Below, piece after piece: positions 13,800 to 21,689 of a stretch of 52,354 nucleotides of DNA. Location: assembly GCA_016779225.1 (NCBI GenBank), contig JADHNZ010000019.1, forward strand, positions 1 through 52,354, written 5' to 3'. Origin of the DNA: Planctomycetota bacterium (GTDB lineage Bacteria > Planctomycetota > UBA1135 > GCA-002686595). The notes beneath the pieces were generated by a model. The model did no database searches. It saw only the letters and a program-made list of their open reading frames with translations, and was not told the origin of the DNA. The stretch's first letter is position 1. The number at the start of each line of letters is the position of its first letter. Both the position numbers and the translations under genes were made by a program.

Positions 13800-15326
13800 T
13801 CAGGAGCCGGGGCGACGGGGCCACCCCGGTCCCGGGAAGGCCGGCGCCAGGAGGCGGAACGAGCCGTTCTCGCCCTCGCGCCGGGCGCGCAGGAGTCCGA
13901 ACAGCAGGGACACCTCGCGCACCTTGCGACCCTCCTCGACGAGGTCCCGGCGGGCCCAGAGCCCGGCGATCGAGCGGCGCTGCTCGAGGCGGTCGGTCTC
14001 CTCGCGGTACAGGCCCAGCCAGGAGCGGACCCGGACGCGGTCGAAGGTCCGCCGCGCGGCGTAGAGCTCCCACATCCAGGCGTAGTGCTCGTCGATCCAA
14101 CCCTGGCGGGGGAGGGGGTTGAGGGCGGGCCAGCCGATGAGCTCGCTCTCGTCGGCTTGGTCGGTGCCGCGGCGCATGATCGGCCAGAGCTTGCGCCAGG
14201 ACGAGGTGCGGCCGTCGCGGTCCGTGCGGTCCCAGGAGCTCCAGAAGGGCAGGACGGAGACCGCCTCGCGGCTGAACTCCGCGTAGGTCTCCGAGCGGCG
14301 GTTGTAGAGGGGCCAGAGGAGCCAGGTCGAGTCCAGGCCGTCGCCGCGGTAGTGCGAGTAGAAGGGCCAGACGCGCTGCCGCTCGGAGCGCTCTGGATCG
14401 CCGCCCTGGAACACGACCAGGGGCCATGGCCCGTCCCAGGCCCAGAAGCCCGTCCTCTCATCCGTGGTCAGGCCGAAGAAGGGCCAGAGGGCCGTCCAGC
14501 TGCGGGCCTCGCCGCGCGACGACCAGCCGAAGAGCGGCCAGAGCTGCCAGGTGCGCCGTGCCCCGGCCGCCGAGTCCAGCTCGGACTCCTGCACCATGAG
14601 GAAGGGCCACAGCAGGAAGCGTCGGCGGTAGCGGCCCTCCCAGCGCAGGTCCCCCGCGAGGGGCCACACCCTCCAGGAGGTGCCGCCCTCCCCAGTGCTC
14701 CACTGGATCATGGGGAAGAGCAGGTTCCACTGGGTGCGCCCGCGCCGCTCGAAGCGGGCGAAGAGCGGGAAGAGAACCCACTGCGCGCGGTCGAAGCTGA
14801 GGAACTCCTCGACATCCCCGTAGAACACGAAGAACGCGCTCTTGCGACGCCCGCTCGCATCGCGGGAGAGGTAGACGCCGGGGAGGGAGAAGAACTGAAA
14901 GGTCTCCGGGCGGTCCTCGCTGGCCGGCTGGGAGGACTCGTGCCAGAGGGGCAGGACCTGGGTCACGGTCTCCTCCGGGCGGCGGAAGCGGCTGCCCAGG
15001 GGCGGGAGGATCCAGGTGAAGGTGCGCCTCTCGCCCAGGCGGGTCCAGGAGACGAGGGGGCGCAGCGCCCAGTAGCTCAGTCGGTCGTCCTCCGCCGACC
15101 AGCGGGCCACGGCCGCGCCGCCCAGGGCCTCCACCTCGCGGTCCCCCCCCGCGAGGGAGAGGTCACTCCACAGCGGAGCAAGGTGGATCTCCTGCCTGCC
15201 CGGCGTCGCGCACGCGCCCAGTCCCAGCAGGGCGACGGCCGTGAGCAGGGCGGCGAGGGCTCCCGCGCACCGCCCGCCGGTTGGGCGGCGAGCAGGGCGT
15301 GCGCTGGGGGAGGGGCCGGACCGCAT
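13800..15326 (-). CDS. lipoprotein with about twelve 19-residue Trp-Pro repeats, function unknown
   Basis: Protein of 508 residues that I do not recognise. Residues 1-38 are a signal peptide ending in a lipobox, LGLGAC, with the lipidated Cys at 39. From about residue 187 to 400 a motif of the form [LVF]-[WLF]-P-[LFIM] recurs with its Pro at 187, 205, 222, 241, 264, 282, 302, 321, 339, 360, 382 and 400, a spacing of 17-23. Examples are LFPLF, VWPLA, LWPFL, LWPLF, LWPFF, VWPFY and LWPLY. Each is flanked by Trp/Tyr/Arg and a charged turn, suggesting a repeated strand-turn fold such as a barrel or propeller. It lies 51 bp upstream of mlaE on the same strand, so a link to lipid transport is possible but unproven. 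Confidence 0.75.
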   Translation of the reverse strand: MRSGPSPSARPARRPTGGRCAGALAALLTAVALLGLGACATPGRQEIHLAPLWSDLSLAGGDREVEALGGAAVARWSAEDDRLSYWALRPLVSWTRLGERRTFTWILPPLGSRFRRPEETVTQVLPLWHESSQPASEDRPETFQFFSLPGVYLSRDASGRRKSAFFVFYGDVEEFLSFDRAQWVLFPLFARFERRGRTQWNLLFPMIQWSTGEGGTSWRVWPLAGDLRWEGRYRRRFLLWPFLMVQESELDSAAGARRTWQLWPLFGWSSRGEARSWTALWPFFGLTTDERTGFWAWDGPWPLVVFQGGDPERSERQRVWPFYSHYRGDGLDSTWLLWPLYNRRSETYAEFSREAVSVLPFWSSWDRTDRDGRTSSWRKLWPIMRRGTDQADESELIGWPALNPLPRQGWIDEHYAWMWELYAARRTFDRVRVRSWLGLYREETDRLEQRRSIAGLWARRDLVEEGRKVREVSLLFGLLRARREGENGSFRLLAPAFPGPGWPRRPGS

Positions 15327-15476
15327 GGGCGGGATCGTCGCCCCCCGTGCAACTGGATGCAACCGCCATCGCCGGAGGCCGGGTCCCCTGGATCCGGTGC
15401 GCCGCACTGGAGCCACGCAGGCTCGTCACTACACTCGGGCGCCGCGCGGCCCTCAGGACCAGCCGCGCCGCCCGCC

Positions 15477-16463
15477 ATGCAGACCTTCCTCTCCGGGATC
15501 CAGCCCAGCGGCCGCCCGCACCTCGGCAACTACTTCGGGGCGATCCGCCAGCACGTGGCCTCCCAGGAGGAGGCGGGCGAGCACTTCTTCTTCATCGCCG
15601 ACTACCACGCCCTGACCACGGTCCAGGACGCCGAGCGCCTGCGCGCGAATGTGCGCGAGATGGCGGCGACCTACTTCGCCCTGGGGCTGGATCCGGAGCG
15701 GGCGGTGTTCTTCCGCCAGTCGGATGTCCCCGAGGTGACCGAGCTCACCTGGCTCCTGTCCTGCGTCACCGGCATGGGCCTCCTCGAGCGGGCGCACTCC
15801 TACAAGGACAAGACGGCCAAGGGCCTGCGTCCCTCCGTGGGCCTCTTCACCTATCCGATCCTGATGGCGGCCGACATCCTTGCCTACGACTCCACGATCG
15901 TCCCTGTCGGCAAGGACCAGGTCCAGCATGTGGAGATGGCCCAGGACATGGCCGGACACTTCAACGCCGCCTTCGGACAGGAGGTGTTCGTCCGCCCCGA
16001 GTCGCGGCTCCCGAACTCCGCGGCCCAGGCCAAGGTGCCCGGCCTCGATGGTGAGAAGATGTCGAAGAGCTACGGCAACGACCTGTGGATCTTCGAGAGC
16101 GGCAAGTCCCTCAAGAAGGCGGTGAACCGGGTCCTCACCGACTCGCGGCCGCCGGAGGAGCCCAAGGACCCGGACGGGGTCCTGCTCCTGGACTTCCTGG
16201 CCCTGTTCCTCGAGGACGCAGAGCTGCAGGACTGGCGCGAGCGGGTTCGGGCCGGTGGGGAGGGCGCGCCCGGCTACGGTCACCTCAAGGTCCGGCTGAT
16301 CGAGGCCTGGGAGGAGACCTTCGCCCCGGCGCGCGCGCGCTTCGAGGAGTTCCTTGCCGACCCGGCATCTCTCGACGCTCACCTGGCCCGGGGGGCGGAG
16401 CGCGCGCGGGAGCGCGCCTGCCAGGTCCGGGACCGGGCCTACCGCGCCTGCGGGCTGCGCTGA
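15477..16463 (+). CDS. trpS: tryptophanyl-tRNA synthetase
   Basis: Protein of 328 residues, normal for this class I synthetase, which charges tRNA-Trp. The HIGH-type motif is PHLGN at residues 14-18 and the KMSKS loop is GEKMSKSYGND near 190-200. The Trp-binding block GKDQVQHVEMAQDMA is also present. The ATG at 15477 gives the family N terminus MQTFLSGIQPSG. A TACACT at 15430-15435 could be a -10 box. It is divergent from the Trp-Pro repeat lipoprotein gene. Confidence 0.97.
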   Translation: MQTFLSGIQPSGRPHLGNYFGAIRQHVASQEEAGEHFFFIADYHALTTVQDAERLRANVREMAATYFALGLDPERAVFFRQSDVPEVTELTWLLSCVTGMGLLERAHSYKDKTAKGLRPSVGLFTYPILMAADILAYDSTIVPVGKDQVQHVEMAQDMAGHFNAAFGQEVFVRPESRLPNSAAQAKVPGLDGEKMSKSYGNDLWIFESGKSLKKAVNRVLTDSRPPEEPKDPDGVLLLDFLALFLEDAELQDWRERVRAGGEGAPGYGHLKVRLIEAWEETFAPARARFEEFLADPASLDAHLARGAERARERACQVRDRAYRACGLR

Positions 16464-16500
16464 GCGCGGGTCCGCGGGCGGGCACCGCCCCGTCGTCGCC

Positions 16501-16530
16501 TTGCAGGCCGCGAGCGGCGGCTCCTATCCT
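16501..16530 (+). promoter_or_regulatory. promoter upstream of the lipoprotein-lipoprotein-dtd unit
   Basis: TTGCAG (16501-16506), 18-bp spacer, TATCCT (16525-16530). The expected start, about 16537, falls at the base of a perfect hairpin (16535-16558), so the hairpin would be the very 5' end of the message, 113 bases before the first ATG. Confidence 0.55.
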
Positions 16531-16534
16531 TCCT

Positions 16535-16558
16535 CGTGGAGCCGCCTGCGGCTCCACG
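16535..16558 (+). promoter_or_regulatory. perfect 11-bp hairpin/palindrome at the predicted transcript 5' end
   Basis: CGTGGAGCCGC-CT-GCGGCTCCACG: an 11-bp perfect inverted repeat with a 2-base centre. As DNA it could be an operator just past the -10 box; as RNA it would protect the 5' end. The remaining 113 bases to the ATG show nothing else that I can name. Confidence 0.55.
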
Positions 16559-16671
16559 CACGAGACGAGCGGGCCTCGACCCGGCCGGGGCTCCAGCCCG
16601 GAGCCTCGCGTCGCCGACGATCCCCTGACCCGCTCGCTCCCACACCGCAGCCCCCAGGGGGCAAGCTGCCC

Positions 16672-17223
16672 ATGAGACCCCTCCTCCTCCTGCCGCTCCT
16701 CCTCGCCGCCTGCGTCTCCCCGCCCCAAGACGCCCGCGAGTCGGTGCAGCCGGGGCCGGGTGCCACCGAGGCGCTGGCTGGCCCTTCCATGCCGGCCCCC
16801 GCAGCGACCTCTCCGGGTGCGCAGCCCTCGGAGGTGCGAGAGGTGACCCCTGCGCCGTGGCCGGACGACTTTCAGGCCTCCGTCATGCTGCTCGCGGACC
16901 GCATCCGCGTGGAGGGGCCTCCGGGGCTCCTGGACCACTGCGTCACGCGCTCCGACGACGGTGTCTTCCTGCGCACCGTGAAGGCCACGAGCGAGGGCCT
17001 GCTGCAGGTCGTGCAGCCCGGGCCCGGCGCTGCGGGGGAGATCGTGCGCGGGCAGCTCGACGGCTGGGCCCTCGCCGCGACGCGCGAGCTGGTGCTCCTG
17101 GAGAGGCCGGCATCCGACACGGTGCGCGTGATCGCCGAGGGTCAGGTCGTGTGGGCCACGCCGGATGGGGAGCGCTCCGAGTGGCCCCGCAAGGTGTTCA
17201 CCGCCGCCGTGCCGCGCCCGTGA
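16672..17223 (+). CDS. small lipoprotein, function unknown
   Basis: Protein of 183 residues. A short signal peptide (MRPLLLLPLLLAAC) ends in a lipobox with Cys 14. A Pro/Ala-rich linker runs to about residue 62. A C-terminal domain follows with DDFQASVMLLADRIRVEGPPG, two Cys-free beta-rich stretches and no motif that I recognise. It is the first gene of a unit whose stop codon overlaps the GTG of the next gene (GTGA at 17220-17223). The second gene also encodes a lipoprotein, so both may act at the same membrane. No family is assigned. Confidence 0.65.
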   Translation: MRPLLLLPLLLAACVSPPQDARESVQPGPGATEALAGPSMPAPAATSPGAQPSEVREVTPAPWPDDFQASVMLLADRIRVEGPPGLLDHCVTRSDDGVFLRTVKATSEGLLQVVQPGPGAAGEIVRGQLDGWALAATRELVLLERPASDTVRVIAEGQVVWATPDGERSEWPRKVFTAAVPRP

Positions 17224-18296
17224 GCGCGCGCGCAGCTAGACCCCGTGGCGGGCACGGGCCGCGCAGGGGCCGCGCCTCCGCGGGCCTCCTGATCGCGGTC
17301 GGTTGCCTGGCCTGCGCCTCCGGGCCCCAGTCCTGGGAGGCCTCCTGGCGGCCTCCGCACCACGACCTCCCGGTGGCCGACCGGCCAGCCCTGGGCGAGG
17401 CTCGCGCGGCCCTCGAGGGGGGCAGGCCCGAAGAGACCCTGCGCCTCCTCGGTCCCCTGCTCGCGCAGAGCCCCGCCAGCCTGGACCTGCTTGCTCTCGC
17501 GCAGGACGCGCGGCTCGCGCAGGCGGGCACCGACGATCCGCGCGCGGCGGAGCGCGCGCTGCTGGCCGCGGACGGGGCGCTGGCACCTGCGAATCGGGTG
17601 TGGCTGCTCGCGCGCGTGAGCGAGTCGACCGAGGAGGCGCGCGCTCTGCTCGAGGAGGGGCTCGCATCTGCGCCCGATCACGCCGACCTGCTCACGGCGC
17701 GCGCGGCCCTCGCGCTGGAGGGCGGGGCGCCCGGACGCTGGGCGGCTGCTCGCGGGTGGCTCCTCGAGGCCCTGGCTGCGGACCCGGGGCACCTCGGCGC
17801 GCGGCGGCTGCAGGCCTGGATGTGGGCCCAGGAGGGCTCTCCCGTGGCCGGGGACGCCCTGCGCCGCTGGCTCGCCGCCACCGCGAGCGATCCGCGCGTC
17901 TCCCACGCGTCGCGTGTGGAGGCGGCTCTGGACCTCGCGACCGTGCGCGTTCGGGAGGGGCGCAGCACCGAGGCCCTCGCGCAGCTCGAGGCCCTGCGCG
18001 GCGAGGCGCACGATCGCAGCCGTCGGCTGGCGATCGAGGCCGTCGTGCGGGCGGACCTGGGTGAGCTGGGTGAGGCCGAGGCCCTGGCCTGGGCCTCCGC
18101 GAGCGCCGCCCCCGGGGACAGCCTGCCTTGGGTGCAGCTTGCGCTTCTGGGCGAGGCTCGCGGCGGCACCGGGGCCGAGGAGTGGGCGCGCGTGGCTCAG
18201 GTGGCCGGTTCCGGCACGGATCTGGCCGCGGTGGTGCAGGCGCTGCGGGCGCGGGTGGCCGCGGCGCGTCGTGCCCGGGAGGAGCGCACGCCGTGA
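17220..18296 (+). CDS. TPR-like repeat lipoprotein
   Basis: Protein of 358 residues from a GTG start at 17220 that overlaps the previous stop by four bases. The N terminus has an Arg-rich head, a hydrophobic stretch ([14 protein letters not shown]) and lipobox candidates at Cys 29 or 32. The rest is Ala/Leu/Arg-rich helical repeats with tetratricopeptide-like pairs, for example [20 protein letters not shown] and [20 protein letters not shown]. Such solenoids bind protein partners; no enzyme motif is visible. Its stop overlaps the dtd GTG start (GTGA at 18293-18296), so expression is coupled in the order lipoprotein, TPR lipoprotein, dtd. Confidence 0.7.
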   Translation: MSARAARPRGGHGPRRGRASAGLLIAVGCLACASGPQSWEASWRPPHHDLPVADRPALGEARAALEGGRPEETLRLLGPLLAQSPASLDLLALAQDARLAQAGTDDPRAAERALLAADGALAPANRVWLLARVSESTEEARALLEEGLASAPDHADLLTARAALALEGGAPGRWAAARGWLLEALAADPGHLGARRLQAWMWAQEGSPVAGDALRRWLAATASDPRVSHASRVEAALDLATVRVREGRSTEALAQLEALRGEAHDRSRRLAIEAVVRADLGELGEAEALAWASASAAPGDSLPWVQLALLGEARGGTGAEEWARVAQVAGSGTDLAAVVQALRARVAAARRAREERTP

Positions 18297-18745
18297 GGCT
18301 TGTGGTCCAGCGCGTGCGTCGGGCCTCGGTCGAGGTGGCGGGGGAGGTCGTGGGCTCGATCGGCCCCGGCATGCTGATCCTGCTGTGCGTCCTCGAGGGC
18401 GACGGCGAGCGGGAGGTCCTGCGCCTGGCGGAGAAGGTGGCGCGCTTCCGATTCTTCCACGACGAGCGCGGCCGCATGGACCGCAGCGCTCTCGACGAGG
18501 GGCTCGAGGTCCTGCTGGTGAGCCAGTTCACCCTGGCTGCGGACGGCCGCAAGGGGCGCCGGCCGTCCTTCGACCGCGCCGCCGCGCCGGCCGTGGCCGA
18601 GCCTCTGGTGGAGCGCTTCCGTGAGCACCTCGAGGCCCTGGGCCTCACCGTGGCCAGCGGCCGGTTCGGCGCCGAGATGGAGGTCGCGCTCGTGAACCAC
18701 GGCCCGGTGACCTTCGTGCTGGAGGAGCCCCCCCAGGCCCCCTGA
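18293..18745 (+). CDS. dtd: D-aminoacyl-tRNA deacylase
   Basis: Protein of 150 residues. Dtd hydrolyses D-amino acids (and glycine mischarged on tRNA-Ala) from tRNA. The N terminus [15 protein letters not shown], the motif SQFTL (in [11 protein letters not shown]) and the Gly-cisPro motif in NHGPVTF are all intact. The GTG at 18293 is chosen because the product then begins exactly as the family does and overlaps the previous stop. It ends the three-gene unit started by two lipoproteins of unrelated function. Confidence 0.95.
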   Translation: MRLVVQRVRRASVEVAGEVVGSIGPGMLILLCVLEGDGEREVLRLAEKVARFRFFHDERGRMDRSALDEGLEVLLVSQFTLAADGRKGRRPSFDRAAAPAVAEPLVERFREHLEALGLTVASGRFGAEMEVALVNHGPVTFVLEEPPQAP

Positions 18746-18754
18746 GCCCGGGCT

Positions 18755-18843
18755 GTAAGTCCGCGCTGGTCAATGGCTTGCGGAGGGTGGACGGCCCCTC
18801 TGGCGGGTTCCGTGCGCCGTAAGTCCAGTGATGTCAGTGGCTT
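18755..18843. promoter_or_regulatory. two copies of a 25-bp dyad-like element upstream of the HU gene
   Basis: GTAAGTCC-N7-TCARTGGCTT occurs at 18755-18779 and 18819-18843, 64 bp apart and in the same orientation. The second copy is nearly palindromic (TAAGTCCA, then TGA-TG-TCA, then TGGCTTA). Both lie upstream of the HU promoter, about 60 and 124 bp before its -35, which suggests paired operator or activator sites. The regulator is unknown. Confidence 0.5.
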
Positions 18844-18902
18844 AGGTCGGGCCTGCCCGCCGCGCCCTGCCCGCGCGGGGTCCCCTGGATCGCGCCAAGT
18901 CC

Positions 18903-18931
18903 TTGCGGCCCAAGGGTTTGGCGTGTATCTA
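18903..18931 (+). promoter_or_regulatory. promoter of the HU-family gene
   Basis: TTGCGG (18903-18908), 17-bp spacer, TATCTA (18926-18931). An AGGAG ribosome-binding site at 18941-18945 stands six bases before the ATG at 18952, so the leader is very short. Confidence 0.6.
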
Positions 18932-18951
18932 ACTCCCCACAGGAGCGAGCG

Positions 18952-19383
18952 ATGGTCCCCGAGTCCCGCACGATCACCAAGAAGGAACTGGTCAACCGCA
19001 TCGCGGACGAGACCCGCCAGACGAAGGTCGTGGTCAAGGACATCCTGCAGCGCTTCCTCGACGCGATCACCGAGGAGCTCGCGGAGGGCAACCGCATCGA
19101 GTTCCGCGACTTCGGCGTCTTCGAGGTCCGCGAGCGCGCGCCCCGGCGCGCCCAGAACCCGCGCACCCTCGAGGAGGTCGAGGTGCCCCAGCGTCGTGCG
19201 GTCAAGTTCAAGGCCGGCCGCCGCATGGGGGAGCGCATCAGCGAGGGACCCACGCCGCGCCCCGAGCCCGCTCCCGCCGTGGCCCCCGAGGCCCTGGCCC
19301 CGCCGCGCCGCCCGCAGCCGCCGGCCCCGCCCACCCCCGAGCCCCCTAAGGCACCGCCCTCCACCCCGGGCTCGCCGTTCTGA
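18952..19383 (+). CDS. HU/IHF-family DNA-binding protein with Pro-rich tail
   Basis: Protein of 143 residues. HU-family dimers bend DNA and compact the nucleoid. The HU fold covers about residues 8-98: TKKELVNRIADETRQ, then the arm region FGVFEVRERAPRRAQNPRT with the intercalating Pro, and KFKAGRRMGERI. The usual protein ends there, at about 90 residues. Here a further tail of about 45 residues rich in Pro and Ala follows (for example RRPQPPAPPTPEPPKAPP). Tailed HU proteins are known in other phyla but usually with Lys/Ala-rich tails; the role of this one is unknown. Confidence 0.9.
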   Translation: MVPESRTITKKELVNRIADETRQTKVVVKDILQRFLDAITEELAEGNRIEFRDFGVFEVRERAPRRAQNPRTLEEVEVPQRRAVKFKAGRRMGERISEGPTPRPEPAPAVAPEALAPPRRPQPPAPPTPEPPKAPPSTPGSPF

Positions 19384-19444
19384 ATTGGCCCCCCCCGGCG
19401 ACCTCCCGCGGCTCGCGCGCCGAGGTCCCGCCCTGCGCTCGCCC

Positions 19445-20371
19445 ATGGACGCCCCCCTCGTCTCGATCGTGGTGGTCAGCTACCGCACCAAGGACCTGAC
19501 TCTGACGGCCTTGAGAACGGTCTTCGACCAGACCGAAGCCGGGACCTTCGAGCTGCTCGTGGTCGACAACGCCTCCGACGACGGCTCGGCCGACGCGATC
19601 GCGGAGGAGTTCGGGGACCGCCTGACCCTCATCCGCTCCGAGGAGAACCTGGGCTTCGCATGGGCCAACAACCTCGCCGCCGAGAGGGCGCGCGGGGAGT
19701 ACCTGCTGCTGCTGAATCCCGACACCGAGGTCCTGGACCGCGCCATCGACCGCCTGCTTGAGTTCGCGCGCACGCGCCCGCAGGCGGGGATCTGGGGCGG
19801 CCGCACCTTGTTCAAGGACAGGAGCCTCAACCCAGCCTCCTGCTGGCAGCGCATCACTCCGTGGAGCACCGTGTGCATGGCCACCGGCCTGCGCGCGGTC
19901 TTCAAGGAGAGCAACCTGTTCAACCCCGAGGGCATCGGCGGCTGGCGGCGGGACAGCGAGCGCGAGGTGGACATCGTGGTCGGCTGCTTCCTGCTCACGC
20001 GCCTCGAGACCTGGCGCGCCCTTGGCGGCTTCGACCTGCGCTACTTCATGTACGGCGAGGAGGCCGACCTCTGCCTGCGTGCCCGCGCGCTGGGGTGCCG
20101 ACCGGCCATCACCCCAGAGGCCGAGATCATCCACCTGGTCGGGGCCAGCTCCCCCGACGACACGCGCAAGGAGGCCCTCATCACCAAGGCCCGCGTGACG
20201 CTGGTGCGCACGCACTGGCCCGCGTGGCAGGTGCCCTTCGGCCTCTCCATGTTCTGGACCTGGGCCCTGCTCAAGGCCGTGGCGGCGCGCCTGCGCGGCC
20301 GCCCTCAGCCTCACGGCAGCCTCTTCTCCATGCGGAAGGACTGGCTCGCGGGGTACCCGCCCCTGGCCTGA
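19445..20371 (+). CDS. family 2 glycosyltransferase, rhamnosyltransferase-like
   Basis: Protein of 308 residues. The GT-A fold is visible: an N-terminal strand and nucleotide site in VSIVVVSYRTKDL, FELLVVDNASDDGS, NLGFAWANN, and the acidic metal-site region LLLNPDTEVL. The acceptor-side block GGFDLRYFMYGEEADLCLRA resembles the WbbL/rhamnosyltransferase group, so it probably adds a sugar to a surface glycan on the cytoplasmic face. Donor and acceptor cannot be read from sequence. It starts 61 bp after the HU gene, probably in the same transcript. No other polysaccharide gene is near. Confidence 0.85.
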   Translation: MDAPLVSIVVVSYRTKDLTLTALRTVFDQTEAGTFELLVVDNASDDGSADAIAEEFGDRLTLIRSEENLGFAWANNLAAERARGEYLLLLNPDTEVLDRAIDRLLEFARTRPQAGIWGGRTLFKDRSLNPASCWQRITPWSTVCMATGLRAVFKESNLFNPEGIGGWRRDSEREVDIVVGCFLLTRLETWRALGGFDLRYFMYGEEADLCLRARALGCRPAITPEAEIIHLVGASSPDDTRKEALITKARVTLVRTHWPAWQVPFGLSMFWTWALLKAVAARLRGRPQPHGSLFSMRKDWLAGYPPLA

Positions 20372-20387
20372 GGCAGCCTGCGGGGCC

Positions 20388-21554
20388 TCAGCGCGCGGCG
20401 GCGAGGGCGCGGTCGAGGTCGGCCAGCAGGTCGGCCTCGTGCTCGATGCCGACGGACAGGCGCACGAGGCCGTCCTGCAGGCCTGCGGCGCGTCGCGTCT
20501 CGGCCGGGATCGAGGCGTGCGTCATCGACGGCGGCGTCTCCACCAGGGACTCGACGCCCCCGAGGGACTCCGCCAGCGTGAACACCTTCGTGCCCATGGC
20601 GAACGCCTCGCCCGCCGCGACGCCGCCAGCGAGCTCGAAGCTCACCATGCCGCCGGGTGCGCGCATCTGGCGCGCGCACAGCTCGTGCTGGGCGTGGCTC
20701 GGCAGGCCGGGGTAGTGCACGCGCTCGACCTGGGGCGAGGCCTCCAGGTGTGCCGCGACCGCGGCCGCGTTGGCGCAGTGGCGGTCCATGCGCACGGCGA
20801 GGGTCTTGATCCCGCGCAGGACCAGGAAGCAGTCCATGGGGCCCGGCGTCCCGCCGACCGCGTTCTGGTAGAAGGCCAGCTCCTCGCCGATGGCGGGGTC
20901 GCGCGCGACGAGGGCGCCGCCCACCACATCCGAGTGCCCGCCGAGGTACTTCGTCAGCGAGTGCAGGACGATGTCGGCGCCCAGGGCCAGGGGCTGCTGC
21001 AGGTAGGGGGTCGCGAAGGTGTTGTCCACGACGCAGAGGGCGCCTGCGCCGTGGGCCAGCTCTGCAGCCGCGCCGATGTCCGCCAGGCGCAGCAGGGGGT
21101 TGCTCGGGGTCTCCAGGTACACATAGCGCGTGTGCTCGGTGAGGGCTGCCTGGACCTGGGCAAGGTCGGTCGTGTCGACGAACGAGAAGCGGATCCCGTA
21201 GCGCTCGAACACGCGCGAGAACAGGCGCCAGGTCCCGCCGTACAGGTCGTTGCCGGTCACCACATGATCGCCAGGCTCGAGCCGGTCGAGCAGGGCGTTG
21301 CAGGCGGCAAGGCCCGAGGCGAAGGCGAGGCCGCGGCTGCCCTGCTCCAGGGCGGCGAGGTTGACCTCCAGGGCCGTGCGCGTGGGGTTGCCGGAGCGGC
21401 TGTACTCGTAGTCGCCCACGGGCTGGGCCGGCGCTCGCTGAGCGTAGGTGCTGGTCATGTAGACCGGCGTCATGACCGCGCCCGTGACGGGGTCGGGCTC
21501 CTGGCCGGCGTGGATGGCGAGGGTCTCGAAGCGGGCGTCGTCGGAGGTGCTCAT
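20388..21554 (-). CDS. cystathionine gamma-synthase/gamma-lyase family PLP enzyme
   Basis: Protein of 388 residues, normal for the Cys/Met-metabolism PLP family (metB/metC/mccB). The PLP lysine is K202 in HSLTKYLGGHSDV. The phosphate-binding YSRSGNPTR and substrate block LETPSNPLLRLADI are present, and the end carries SLGGVESLVETPPSMTH. The last motif is usual for gamma-synthases and gamma-lyases, so the reaction is either making cystathionine (methionine synthesis) or splitting it to cysteine. Sequence alone does not decide. It is convergent with the glycosyltransferase gene and divergent from mutS2. A TAGACT at 21643-21638 (minus) may be its -10. Confidence 0.9.
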   Translation of the reverse strand: MSTSDDARFETLAIHAGQEPDPVTGAVMTPVYMTSTYAQRAPAQPVGDYEYSRSGNPTRTALEVNLAALEQGSRGLAFASGLAACNALLDRLEPGDHVVTGNDLYGGTWRLFSRVFERYGIRFSFVDTTDLAQVQAALTEHTRYVYLETPSNPLLRLADIGAAAELAHGAGALCVVDNTFATPYLQQPLALGADIVLHSLTKYLGGHSDVVGGALVARDPAIGEELAFYQNAVGGTPGPMDCFLVLRGIKTLAVRMDRHCANAAAVAAHLEASPQVERVHYPGLPSHAQHELCARQMRAPGGMVSFELAGGVAAGEAFAMGTKVFTLAESLGGVESLVETPPSMTHASIPAETRRAAGLQDGLVRLSVGIEHEADLLADLDRALAAAR

Positions 21555-21689
21555 GGGGGATTTGGCGTCGGGCGGGGGCGGCGCGGCGCGGCGCTGGAGC
21601 CCCCGGGGGCCGCTCGCGCGCGCAGGCGGAAGCGCGGAGTCTAGCGTCCCCGCACGCGGACCCGAGCGGGCCTGCGGTAACCTCCGCCC

